DNA from: Phragmites australis
Taxonomy: Eukaryota > Streptophyta > Magnoliopsida > Poales > Poaceae
Direction of reading: 5' to 3'
Assembly (NCBI RefSeq): GCF_958298935.1
Contig: NC_084922.1
Location: 49,669,958 to 49,733,957 of the forward strand
Length of the DNA: 64,000 nucleotides
Below, piece by piece: positions 25,649 through 36,200 of the stretch. How positions within the stretch are numbered: the first letter of the stretch is position 1; every line of letters begins with the position of its first letter. The notes under the pieces are model-generated. The model was not told the origin of the DNA, searched no databases, and saw only the letters and a program-made list of their open reading frames with translations. Made by a program: the position numbers and the translations under genes.

Positions 25649-26794
25649 TTGCAGCAAGAACAACCTGCAACGCTGGTGATATCGCCGTAGTGTATATAGT
25701 TGATACCTGCAAATACTTTATATATATTGTTTGAATGCAAAACTGGCTTGGTCATGTACTCATATAGGTGAACCGTCGGCTCTGGTCCTCTGGATTCAAA
25801 TTTGGTCTGTGTGGTCATAGTAGCTGTTGAGTTTTTTTTTTAAATATTTTTATTTTATTTCCAATACCTTGGAACGCAGGGTTTCCAATACCCTTCGTCC
25901 ATAGCAAGTGGCACGATGCAAGTGCTTGGTACGCGGAAATACAAGAACCAAGTAGCTAGATTACACAAGGCAATAATGAACAGTTAATTAGTAATGAACC
26001 CTTCAAGTACATTTGAAAGAGTGAGTTGCTTAGGGACTTGTCAGAATTCAATTCAAATTTGTACTGAACTCAAAGGATTTGGTTCCGAAACCCCTTTCTA
26101 TCAGGCCTTTAGATATTTCGTCTTCCTTCTTCCGCAAAACTCGAAGAATTTATTATTAGCCGTTCCTAACAGGGAAAATATATACATCTAGTGCAAGCAA
26201 GTACTGATTAAGTCTAGTGTACGGAAAATGACCACAAGTTCGCCATTCGAATTAACAAAAGATTAGTAGTTAGTGATAAGAGGCATCTATATAGAGAACA
26301 TCACGGCTCAAAACAGAAAAGATCGTAGTGAGAGCTGTGAGCATTATTGCACGTATGAATCAGGAACAATTCACGATACATGTCGCCTACCGATGCCAAT
26401 TACAAAATCATATATGGGGGACGAAGCTAGCTTGCTCCGTACTATCAACTGACAATCTTAAGATAAGTATATTTTAGCTAATGGAAGCTTCTTCTAACCT
26501 CTGCATCATTTGATGCACACAGTCTAGCTCATTATTACATCATATCAGTATTTCGCTGAAAAACCGATCAAAACAAACAATAGACCACATGATGTCTAAT
26601 ATATGATCCAACACCAAGCCTATGTAGAACTGTACCCAAGAAACAAAAGGGAAAAGGAAAAAAAAATTGTCTTACTTGGTTAAAAAAAGAATTTTTGTCT
26701 TACAAGCTGCAAGAACTGGACAAGTAGTGGTGCATCCAGACCGTGTATGCGTGCATGCTAGCACCGCCATGAGCCGTCTCGATCGCTCGCTAAG
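25649..26794. other. Intergenic between the BTB gene and RALF copies
   Basis: 3' flank of the BTB gene and AT-rich spacer. Nothing recognised beyond short chance frames. Confidence 0.5.
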
Positions 26795-27197
26795 CTAGCC
26801 TCTGCACTCGGTGATGGCGGAGTAGCCCCGGTTGTAGGGGTTGGCCACGGCGCCCGGGTTGCAGTTGCCATAGGGCGCGCCGTGGATCGAGCACGGCACA
26901 TGGCCCTTGCCCAGTGCGCCGTAGCTGATGAAGCCGCCGCCGCCCAGCTCGCTCCTGACCACCGCGCCGCCGTCCACGCACTCCCCCCACCGTGCCCGTG
27001 CAAGCCATGCCGTAGTAACTGCCGTAACCCGACGCCCAGCTGCCCGGGTAGATCGGTATCTGGGCGGCGCCCCCCTGCTGTGGGGTGGCTGCGACGAGGA
27101 GGAGCACGGCAGCGACGACCGCGAGCGCGGCTTCCCTCTGTTGCACTGCATGGGGGTCTGCCTTTGCTGCTGCGCGCCTGCGCTGCAGTAGTATCAT
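26795..27197 (-). pseudogene. RALF peptide gene, frameshifted (copy 1)
   Basis: Rapid alkalinization factor peptides are secreted signals perceived by FERONIA-type receptor kinases. Read from 27197, one frame gives a hydrophobic signal segment (ALAVVAAVLLLVAA) and CTGTV. The mature peptide lies in another frame: FISYGALGKGHVPCS, then GNCNPGAVANPYNRGY, then AITECRG, with the stop at 26795. The frames meet at a run of six C on the plus strand (26983-26988), where five would restore the usual acidic GEC-VDGG motif. The mature part also has Tyr where the family has its third Cys (NRGY rather than RGC), which would break one of two disulphides. So there is one indel plus one lost key residue. The indel could be a sequencing error in a homopolymer; the Cys change is less likely to be. 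Confidence 0.82.
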
Positions 27198-27394
27198 CTC
27201 CTGCTAACTGACTCTGTTGTGCCTGTGCCCTGGGTACCAGTGGCAGAGCTACGAACTTATAGGTCTAGTCGCGCTAGAGCTCCAAATATCTGAACGCACA
27301 TTTCAATATACCTAAATCTAAATGATATATATGTTTAAAACTAAATGATATAAAAAAGGTAAAATTAAATTGCTAATAATAAAGATTTTATTTA

Positions 27395-27664
27395 TTATTG
27401 CCGTGCGCCGCGGATGGAGCACGGCACCTGGCCCCGTCGCATCGCGTCGTAGCTGATGTACCCGCCACCGGACAGCTCCCTCCTGGCCGCGCCACCGCCT
27501 ACGCACTCCTCCACCGCCCCCGTGCAAGCGGGGCCGTGATCCGCCGCCGCCTAGCTGTCCGGATCGACCACTGTCATCTGGGCGGCGACGCCTCCCTGCG
27601 TGCCGGCCGCGACGAGGAGGAGCACAGCAGCGGCGACGGCGAGCACGGCGCGGCCCAGCGGCAT
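27395..27664 (-). pseudogene. RALF peptide gene, truncated (copy 2)
   Basis: A second RALF copy about 200 bp upstream of the first and in the same orientation. It starts MPLGRAVLAVAAAVLLLVAA (signal peptide) and keeps CTGAVEECVGGG and YISYDAMRRGQVPCS. Codon 38 is a TAG stop, and after VPCSIRGAR the frame runs into two stops at an abrupt change to AT-rich sequence, so the last two or three Cys and the PYNRG part are gone. The frame is otherwise intact across the stop. It cannot make an active peptide. Confidence 0.8.
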
Positions 27665-28205
27665 TGCGCGCGTCCGGCTCCGTAGCCGGTCAACGTGTGC
27701 CTGCCTTCGTTGCGGCGGCAGTACGCTCTCCTGCTGCTCCTGCTCGTGTCCGTGCGCTGTGCTTTCACCGCTTGATACTTCTTACTCGACCAACGGCTAA
27801 TGAACGCGGTCGACGACGATCTTGATCCATCTCAACATGGCACGCCTGACGACGCTTCTTGTCCGCGCCCGCGCCGCTGCACATGAGACCGGAGCTGCAC
27901 CGGTTGTTTCTGGCACGTCAGGGGCCGGGAGCATGTGGCAACTTCCCATTTCTTAACATATCTTGCTTGGATGTATGCTCCAGATCGAGACACGGCTAGG
28001 CCTCGTTTTTGTGTCGGGTCTGATCAGATCTACATGCTGCAGTGCTCTAGATGTGTTTCAGTCGTCTCTAGTTTCCTTACTCCTGACATCTGCATATGCT
28101 GCTGGCTAGATTCGGTTATTCAAATGGGACATGCCCGTTTGGTCGTTGCCCAGATAAATCTTGGACTGCTCACTTCACTGCAGTGATTGAATATTGCCTG
28201 GTTCT
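27665..28205. other. Intergenic, nothing recognised
   Basis: No gene or repeat boundary seen before the inverted-repeat element starting at 28206. Confidence 0.4.
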
Positions 28206-29525
28206 GATTTTCCTCCCTGAACTGAAAAAAAAACAGATATCCAACCCCTTGAATTATTAAAACTGGACAAATACATGAAATCTTGATATATTTATTGTAA
28301 CGTGCAGGATTGATAAATGTATTGCATATAGATTAATTCATAACTAATCCATAACACCCCTAAATTTAGTGAAACTACTTTTATTAGTTTACTTAAACAA
28401 TGATTTGTGTAGGAAAAATAATGGTAGACATGAAAAAGTTAAAATAATATGAGTTAATAAGTGAGGTGTACATTTATCTTTTTTTTCAAACTTCCTCTCC
28501 ATAAAATATGACGCAAATGATATTATTTTTGAAAAAAAAATTCACATAAGGTCTTAGAATTGTCTCTAGTTTTTTTTTAGAATTTTTTATGGTTTTTTTT
28601 TATTTTTTTGAATTTTTTTGGGGGGTTGCAATAAAGCCAAAATTTTGGGAGATTTTTTTACAATAAACTTATGGGGGAAAGTCAAAATCTAAGTGATTTT
28701 TGGAGTTGCATTTTTCCTATTATTAAAACTGGACACATTACATCACTAAGTCATTCACGCCACGGTTTTGTTTTGAGTTGGCGGTGGTTTTTATACATCA
28801 CTAGTTGACATGTACGCCATAAATGTAAGACAAAAAATCCTCTCTTTTTTGCAGATCCACTTGCCAGCCGCTCTCTTATCCTCTTCTTCCTCCGCACATC
28901 CCTACAACCATGGAGATGGCCGGCCTTGGTGAGGACTGTCGAGGCCATCCAAGATGCTGGAAGAGATGGAGGAGGCACCATCGCCTCCCCCGCTGCCCTT
29001 CGTGTCCATGCTCCTTAGGCACTGTGGACCAGAGTGGTGGAGATGGCGACAGCGCTGCACGCAGAGGGCGCGGGTAATGACAAAGGCTGCGGTGATAGGC
29101 CAGAGGGGATAGGATCGGCGGAGGCGACGATGCTGTAGGCGGAATGGAGAGCAGCGGCAACAGCGAGATGTCAAAGGGACGATGCAAAGCCGTCGAAAGA
29201 GCATGATCTAGCTGACGGCGGAGTGCCCTCTGGCTAGCCACTGCCGACCTTGCCCGCGCGGGTGTTCATCTTGTCCGCGACCTCTCTGCCGTTTTCCTAT
29301 CACCCATGGAGGAGATTGCTTCACGCTATGGAGAGATATGTTGGGTGAGAGAGAAGAGAAGGAGAAAAAGGAAAAGAGGTCAGGTGAAACCTGACACATG
29401 GGCCCTAATGCCATGTCAGCGTCACATCAGATAAAACCACCTTGGAATAAGCTAGGGGTAATTTGTTCTATTTTAATAGTTTAAGGAGGTGGTATATCTA
29501 GTTTTCGAGTCCAGGAAGGAAAATC
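28206..29525. mobile_element. DNA transposon with long terminal inverted repeats, non-autonomous
   Basis: About 1.3 kb. The first about 65 bp (GATTTTCCTCCCTG through ATTAAAACTGGACAAAT) pairs with the reverse complement of the last about 65 bp (GATTTTCCTTCCTGG through ATTAAAATAGAACAAAT). Inside, a 17-bp direct repeat (ATTATTAAAACTGGACA) at 28253-28269 and 28719-28735 brackets AT-rich foreign sequence, so a second insertion appears to sit in the left arm. The core at about 28850-29250 is GC-rich with gene-like composition but no recognised domain. No transposase. Superfamily unknown, and I could not find a flanking duplication. Confidence 0.6.
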
Positions 29526-29823
29526 TAAAGAGGTAAATTAGACTCTCTCTTTTCCTTTGAAGCATTGCACTTTTTTTATTGCCAGGCTCAGCTAAATTGA
29601 TGGCCACATGACTAATTACAAAATCCATAAAATAATCCAGCCATATATGAGGATCATCCCCACTTAGACTAGCACTATAATTTACTAAAACGTCTGCTGC
29701 TGAATTACAATCGTAGGTATAATATTGCACTAGTAACAACTCATCGGTGAAAAAATTTAGGTCACAACTCAGAAAACCGACGACCTCCCTTGAATGCGAC
29801 CCAAAATATAGCAACCCATTCAT
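29526..29823 (-). pseudogene. LINE RNase H domain fragment
   Basis: Minus-strand frame with LLLVQYYTYDCNSAADVL followed by about 30 residues ending NLAEPG. It resembles the C-terminal RNase H domain of grass LINEs, where a CN--AH-LA motif and a closing DLA-hydrophobic segment are usual. It then runs into AATAAAAAAAG, consistent with a LINE 3' tail. The downstream end of the open frame continues into the inverted-repeat element and is not part of it. Confidence 0.45.
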
Positions 29824-30024
29824 GAGTGGCGCTACTCCTGCTCCAGCCCAAAATACGATGTGTTACGCCTCCGGTTCCACTCAAACTCTGAAGTTTCCTC
29901 TCGACGGGACCCCCACGTATAGTCACCAAAAACGGGGTCGATGTCACGATCCACGACCCTGGATTGAACGACCCTGACTGTGGGTCTGGTTTGCTGCCAG
30001 GACACTGCCGAGACGAAGCCGCCA

Positions 30025-30192
30025 GGAGAGGAGGATGGAGTGCCCGCTGTTGCCTCTTGTTGTCACCTCCGTTACCTCTTGTCGTCGCCCACCGGGAGAG
30101 GAGGATGGAGCACCTGTCATCACCTCTGTCACCTCTTATCGTGACCTGCCAGGAGAGGAGGATGGAGCGCCCACTGACAGAGGAGGATGGAG
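30025..30192. repeat. Minisatellite with GGAGAGGAGGATGGAG units
   Basis: The 16-bp unit occurs at 30025-30040, 30095-30110 and 30152-30167, with a partial unit at 30177-30192. Spacers are related (CACCTC-GT-ACCTCTT). A short CG dinucleotide run follows at 30195-30210. Open frames here are repeat artefacts. Confidence 0.7.
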
Positions 30193-30209
30193 CGCTCGCG
30201 CGCGCGCGA

Positions 30210-30925
30210 GAGAGAGGTGGCTATGAGGACTGGAGGTGCCTGCTGTTGGTGGAGATGATAAGGGTATCGAGTGAGCTGTTGTGCTTTAGTTTGATAATGG
30301 GCTGAGTAAAGTTTGGTATGAGCTAAATATATTTTCTTTTGTTATTTTTTGGCTGATAGATACATATACTGGTTAACATATGTATTTATAGCATATATCC
30401 TTAGTCTTTACAATGAGGCATCGACTCGGGTGAATTAGGATCGTGTTCCACGTCATTAATTTATCGTCTTGAAGAGATTTATCCCATTTGTACCACTTTT
30501 TTGTTAGATGTCGACTCGTATCTCATGACCCTGTTCCTCGACCCGATCAATCTGAATTTCTGTTGACTGTGCCCCCACGTCTCATTTCCCTCCACCGCAA
30601 CGGCGCCGGAAGCCAACTCGACGACAAGGCATTCCGACTCCTGCACTTGGCGATTTTTCCATCAGGCATCACCTCCGCGCCTTGCACGGATATAACAGAG
30701 GCCCAACTCGAGCCGACGACGACTTCTAGTCTTCCATGATCTGATGCGCACTGCCCAGCCACGATCAGAAAGCAAACAGACGTGTTATCCTTATTTGTCT
30801 GCAAATTGTTTTTGCTGTCTAGAATGTCTCTTACTGTCTTATTTCGTTGTAGATTATGCACAAACGGCGACAATTTACATGCTGCTTCTTTTTCCTTTGT
30901 GCATGAGCGAGACTGGAGAAGATAA
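30210..30925. other. Intergenic, nothing recognised
   Basis: Short frames on both strands, no family match. It ends at the hAT element target duplication. Confidence 0.4.
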
Positions 30926-30933
30926 ATGCAACT

Positions 30934-31871
30934 CAGGGCCGTTCATGGGTCTGTGCCACAAGGGCGACCACCCAGGGCCCACAATGTCCACGGCCCCACC
31001 CTGGTACATATATATATATACCCAACTTGCGCGGCCTTCTGGGAGGCCGGGGGGGAGGAAGGGGCTCGAATCCCCGTCGGTTCGACTCCTCCTTAAGAAT
31101 TTGTCATTCTTTGAGATGGGTGGTTTCATGATTTGATGCTCACTGAAATATGGGGTCTTCTGTGCTTATGATAGTGGGCAAGTATGGCAAAAATAAAGTG
31201 CAATCATATGAGTGGAAAATTATTTAGTGTATGCTCTAGTTATAGATGAGATGATCTAATTAGCAAACTCAATCAACATAGCATGTTAACTATCCAACGA
31301 GAACCTCTCTAATGGTTGCTCTCCTCATGCCCCAATATTCTTAATTTTATAGGCGACTGAAAATAAACTCTTTTACACTCGATGAAGCACAACTCTCCAA
31401 TCTCTATTTGACGGCTCTTTTTCTTCCTCTATATATTATTATTCTTCTAAACTATGCCAACATGACTCAATCCGCTACCCCTGCCGCCTCCTCTATCTAC
31501 GGTGTCACCACTAGCCACCTCCGCCACGTTAAACTAGAATTGCCAAGTGTTTTCTTTGTCGGTTCTTTTTGCCACTTTATATACCCACCGTCGATCCTCC
31601 ACCACCTATTAGCGAAGTCACATTTACCTCATCATTCTGCTTGCCGCCACTGTTGCATGTACCTGCCCCCTCACCCCACCCACACCGTTTTCCAGACCCT
31701 AAACCCCAACAATAACCTCGCTGTTGCTGCATCGAGTGTAAAAGTGCGTGTTTTCATTCAATTGATCAGTAGGAAAACTTTTAAAATGAAGTGTATTTTT
31801 ACCTATCTATTAGCATAAGAGCCCCTCTCTTTATCTCGCCCTACACCCTCGAAATCTTAGGAACGGCCCTG
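30934..31871. mobile_element. Non-autonomous hAT transposon
   Basis: 938 bp with 11-bp terminal inverted repeats CAGGGCCGTTC, the CAGGG type used by hAT elements. It is flanked by 8-bp target duplications, ATGCAACT at 30926-30933 and ATGCAACG at 31872-31879 (one mismatch). The interior includes an AT dinucleotide run at about 31007-31020 and no transposase. Confidence 0.82.
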
Positions 31872-31879
31872 ATGCAACG

Positions 31880-32760
31880 ATGCGATGTAAGCACTCCAAA
31901 TCTTGCTACGACATACGGTTGCTGCTCGCAGAGTGTTAATCCCCGTTTCTTGATATTCTGAGTTGACTCACGCATCTCTCGTGAGCAATTTATTTTGGCT
32001 CTGTACTTGCCAGACAGGGACGAGCAATCCTCGTTAATCGAGAACACCTAGGCCTTGCCCAGCATGTTTAAGCTTAAATTAGCAGTCCATGCTGGCCAAA
32101 TGGCAGACTAGGACGGCAATTATCATGCCAACCCTTGCTTTGGGTTAAAGAAACAGTTCTGTTAACGTAGCCTGTTTGCTTTCTTTTCACTTTCATGGGG
32201 ATTGTGAAGCGCACAACCATCGGTATCAGTTAACTAGTCGCAATTTGGAGTCCATAATCGGTGTCCCTCGGGCAAATCCAAAGCAGAGGCGTGTCATTCC
32301 CAAACGCTTGTGCATCCTGTACTGGCAGCCTTAAGTTCTGAATCCTGAATAACCAACCTACATTTGTATCAGTCTCTGGACACCCTGCTGTTTCAGCCGC
32401 CATGTCTTGGTGCAGCTGCATCCTGATTCCTGCATGCGCATTGTACTTGGAGCAAGCTTATCCGAGCTTGCAGTTTGTACTGTACTATAGAGGGATGTCT
32501 GTCTGCATCCCACGATGAGCTGTTGTTGTCTTCAGTTCTGGATGCGGTCCCTGATCAGAGCCAATGCATCAGGTCTTTTGCTAAACCAAGTCGAATATAA
32601 CTTGATTTGTTTATAATGAGTGATTAATATTGATATTTATTTAGTTTGATGATGTTCAGTTTATATGAGGTTTGATATGATTTGAATTGATTTGAGATTT
32701 TATTTGAGCATATTGATTATGGACTAATTGAAATTAGAGTTAGAGATATGTGTTTGTTTG
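31880..32760. other. Intergenic, nothing recognised
   Basis: Only short chance frames. AT-rich sequence from 32580 may be the left part of the LTR listed next. Confidence 0.4.
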
Positions 32761-33640
32761 TTTTATGGTGTGTATGTGATGTATGTAACTTAGCGGTCGA
32801 CGGCGGGATGATCAAGGTCAAGCGGTGTGCTTGGTGTCGGATGCTCAAGGAGCCTGGGCGGAGTCAAGGGTGATTCTAGCTGAACACGTGGAGGTCAAGC
32901 AAAGCATGTAAGGCGGATGAAGACAGTATATTGACAAAGTCAAACGAAGGGGATGTCGGTGCAAGTGACAAGGCGACTTAAGGGATCGGAAACATGAGAG
33001 ATTTGCCGACGGTCAGGATTGTAAGACAGAGTACACGCGTCGACATCGGAGCACTTGCTTAAGCCGTAAGCAAGTGAGAGTCACGCTTTGAGAAGCGTGC
33101 TAGGGTTTCGCGGTTTGACCTCAAAACCATGAGAGGACTGAAGAAGTACCTGGCACCATTGTGAAGCTTGCGTCGAGGCGAACCTAAGTCGTGAAGGCGT
33201 TGTGACCGTCTAATGAATTAAGAAGAAAATAAACCAAAATACTCTTGATGGTAGGTAAGAGTGTACTACAAGAGAGAGATATTTTGAAAAATGTTAGTAA
33301 ATTTAAGGGTCAAATTTCCTAGGCTTATAAATAGAAGGTAGAGCTATGAGAGAAAATGAACTAGCCATTTTCAACCTCCTGTGTCATCCATATGAGAGTC
33401 TTGTGTTAGAATTTTAGAGAAGAGAAAGATGAGTGCTTAGCGTATATATTAGGTGAGAGTTTTGTGAGGAAAAATATTTATAATTTGTCTAAAATAGGTT
33501 GGCCATGTTATCTTTATAATTTATCTAAAAATCTTTATAATATGTTTCAAATAGAGACATAAATTTTGCATACATATATTTATGTGATAGTATCTTGAAT
33601 TTCCTAGTCCGTAGACCATCAATTTGGAGAGTTTAGTTGC
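32760..33640 (+). repeat. Probable solo LTR, plus orientation
   Basis: Shares sequence in reverse complement with about 10300-10640. It contains a TATAAATAG-type box at about 33326-33335 followed by GAGAGAAAATGAACTAGCC, as in an LTR promoter and start region. No coding frames and no second LTR nearby. Boundaries are approximate. Confidence 0.5.
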
Positions 33641-34568
33641 TCGGTATTCATTTTTTTTTATTTTTTTTAAGTTGTGATATTTTGAGTGCCAAGACGCATA
33701 AATTGATCTTACATGTAACTTATGATTTATATACTATCCGTGGAGTCGTGTTGTCTCGATTTTATTTTGTTAAAATTTTTCTCTATTTTTACTTCCTCTT
33801 AAATTTTAAAGTGCGTTAGATGATCCAAATAGAAAAAGATCATCGATTTCCTAAAAAAAATTATTAAGACACATATTTACCCTGTATAGTCATTATTTTC
33901 GTTCCTACATCTTTACCGTGTAGGGTTAAGCATATCCTGCTAGGGCAAAAGGTGAATGTAATTTTGCCCTGCATAGCAGTTCCTCTCGGTCTCTCTAACG
34001 GTTACTACTCGTTACTCCGTGGAAGGATAAACCAGTAGCAGTGGCAAGTTTCAAAAGAAAGGCAAAGGAAAAATGAAAAAGTTAACTCTGTTCCTTCAGT
34101 TCTTTTGAGCACGTCGAAGTAACTTTACATTGGAGTTAGCCGAGCTATCCTTTCCTGATGGGATTTCAGACAGAAGCACACTTCTGAAACACTCTGTTAA
34201 TTTACCTGCTGACTGACAAAGCACAGCATCAGGTGCATGATTGACAAAGTAACAATCATTCATGGCTCTTGTGTCTTTGCTCATGTTTTTTTACATAGTC
34301 CTCAATGAACTTGAAGAGATGATATCTCCCGTTTAACTGTGTCAAATGTTACAAAATTGCTCTGATGAACACCAGAGCTGTTCCATTAGGCCCTCACACT
34401 CTCTCATGCATCAAACATTCAAGCTCAGCTCATCTTATTCTAGCGCCATGAAGCCTGAGCAGTGCTAATACATCGTTCACTTGTACTAATCGTAACCACC
34501 TAACATATAGTCATAGTTGATTAAGGAACAGTAAAGTAGCTAGTAATCCGCTTCCGCTTCCATCCCTT
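33640..34568. other. Intergenic, 3' flank of the HIPP gene
   Basis: AT-rich, nothing recognised. The 3' UTR of the HIPP gene presumably lies at its right end. Confidence 0.4.
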
Positions 34569-36114
34569 TCACATCACGCTGCAAGAATTGGCATTCTCGT
34601 CGTTCAACATGTCGCCGTAGCCATCCCGCGGCGGCGAGAAGGCGCTCCTCTGCGGCGGCGCGCCGTAGTAGTAGTCCTCCGTGGAAGCAGGCTGATACTG
34701 ATAGCGATACGGCGAGGCCTGAGTAGGGTAGTAGTACGGCTCGTACGGTGAGGACCGGGTGTAGTAAGACGGCGTGTAGTGCTCGTCAATGTAGCCCTGT
34801 GACGGCCCCGGCCTCGCCATCGGCATCGGCATGGGCGCTGGTGCAGGGGCTGGCGCCGGCGCGGGGGCGTAGTAGGACGCGCTCGCGCTCGGCCGCGCCA
34901 CGTTGTAGCTCATGACGTGCACCGGCTGCTGCGGTGGTGGCATGCGGTTCGCGTAGCTGCCGACGCCTCGGTCGTACTCCACCGTCACCCTGGCCTCGAC
35001 CGGCTGCTGCTTCGCTTTCCCCTTCGCGTCGTTGGGCTGCTGCTGCCCGGTTGCCGCCGTGGTCTCAACACCGGTATTTCCATTGGCATCAGCATTGGCG
35101 GCCTCCTTGCTCTCTTGAGCCGGCTTTGGGGTCTCACCGGCGCTGCTCTGCTTAGGCTCCGGAGGAGGCTGAGGATTGTTCGGCTCTGCCGCAGCGGCCT
35201 CGGCGTTGTCGGCGCCGGGATTCGCGGCAGGTTCGTTGGGTTTGCTCGGCTTGTTGTTTTCGTTCTTGGGCTCTTGGCTTTGGCTCTCTGCAGGTGGCTG
35301 CTGCTGTGCCATCGGCTGCTCGGGCCACGGCTCGGCCTGCTTGCCGGACTTGCGCAACTTGGCAACGAGGATGTTGGGATCGAGCTTCGTAGAGGCCGTG
35401 ACCACGACCTTGTTGCTCCGGGCATCGATGTCGCATCTGTATACGCCTTCAAGATCAAACAAAAACACAAACTTAGTTGGGTCAGTGCAGCCGTGTATAC
35501 CGGTCGAATTGTGTTATTTCTGTCATGGATTCTTGATGTTCGTACAAACTAACGAAGCACTTGCAGATAGAGGCAGGTATTTATCAGCTATTCAGCGTAC
35601 AGTATTTCAATCCAAGATACAACTTTTGCATCATGAAGGCTTCTGGAAGGCCTTTGACAATCCGCAACTACATGCTCAAATATTGTTCTACATGCAATTT
35701 GGAGATCAGATAAGATGTACCATTAATGTTTTGGAGCACTTTCTTCACCTTCTTCTTGCATCCTTCACAGTGAATGGACACCCTCAGCACCAGAACCTGA
35801 AACAGGACATCAGACGTACAAACCGACTGAGAATCAAGCACACTGGCTTGGCCTTTAGGACACACAAGTAGAAAATGGAAACTAAAAATTAGGAAATTTG
35901 AGGCCATGAAGCAAATAGCAATTTAAAGAACAAATCATGAGCCACTGGCCCTAAAGAACAGCAAGCAAAAAGAAAAAATAGTGACTGGAACAGTAGAGAT
36001 CCTCTGAACAAGAAACAGACTGATGATAAGAAGAATTACTCTCAAAACATTTACCAGAATTCAAACCAAGAGAGAGAATATTCGTACCTGGCACTCTATA
36101 GGCTCTGAGGCCAT
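34569..36114 (-). CDS. Heavy-metal-associated isoprenylated plant protein (HIPP)
   Basis: Three exons, 36088-36114, 35721-35796 and 34569-35446, joined in frame at GT-AG sites, give 326 residues. The HMA fold begins at residue 10 with VLVLRVSIHCEGCKKKVKK; Cys19 and Cys22 form the metal-binding CxxC. The fold continues through GVYRCDIDARSNKVVV and KLRKSGKQAE. A long linker rich in Pro, Ala, Gln, Asn and Glu follows, then a Tyr-rich tail with PAPAPAP and PMPMPM runs. The last four residues, CSVM, are a CaaX box for farnesylation, which would anchor the protein at membranes. Family members bind heavy metals and some act in stress or pathogen responses. The start MASEPIECQ is a 9-residue exon typical of this family. 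CATAAAA on the minus strand at 36194-36200 may be the TATA box. Intact. Confidence 0.9.
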
Positions 36115-36200
36115 GAGAGCGAGTGAAGGTATTAGTAGGAGAGAGGAGGGGAAAGTGGTGGAGTCGTGAACTGTGAGGAAGGGCTGAGGGAGATTTTATG

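Noticed and set aside
28876..29241. 121-residue minus-strand frame as a gene
   Set aside because: It lies inside the inverted-repeat element, overlaps other frames and lacks a recognised domain; treated as a possible captured fragment only.
31040..31095. tRNA-like T-arm (GGGGCTCGAATCCCC) and a B-box-like GGTTCGACTCC
   Set aside because: There is no A box, anticodon arm or acceptor stem at the right distance, and the site is inside the hAT element.
34917..35871. Long plus-strand frames across the HIPP gene
   Set aside because: They are antisense shadows of the HIPP exon 3, whose splicing, HMA motif and CaaX end are clear.
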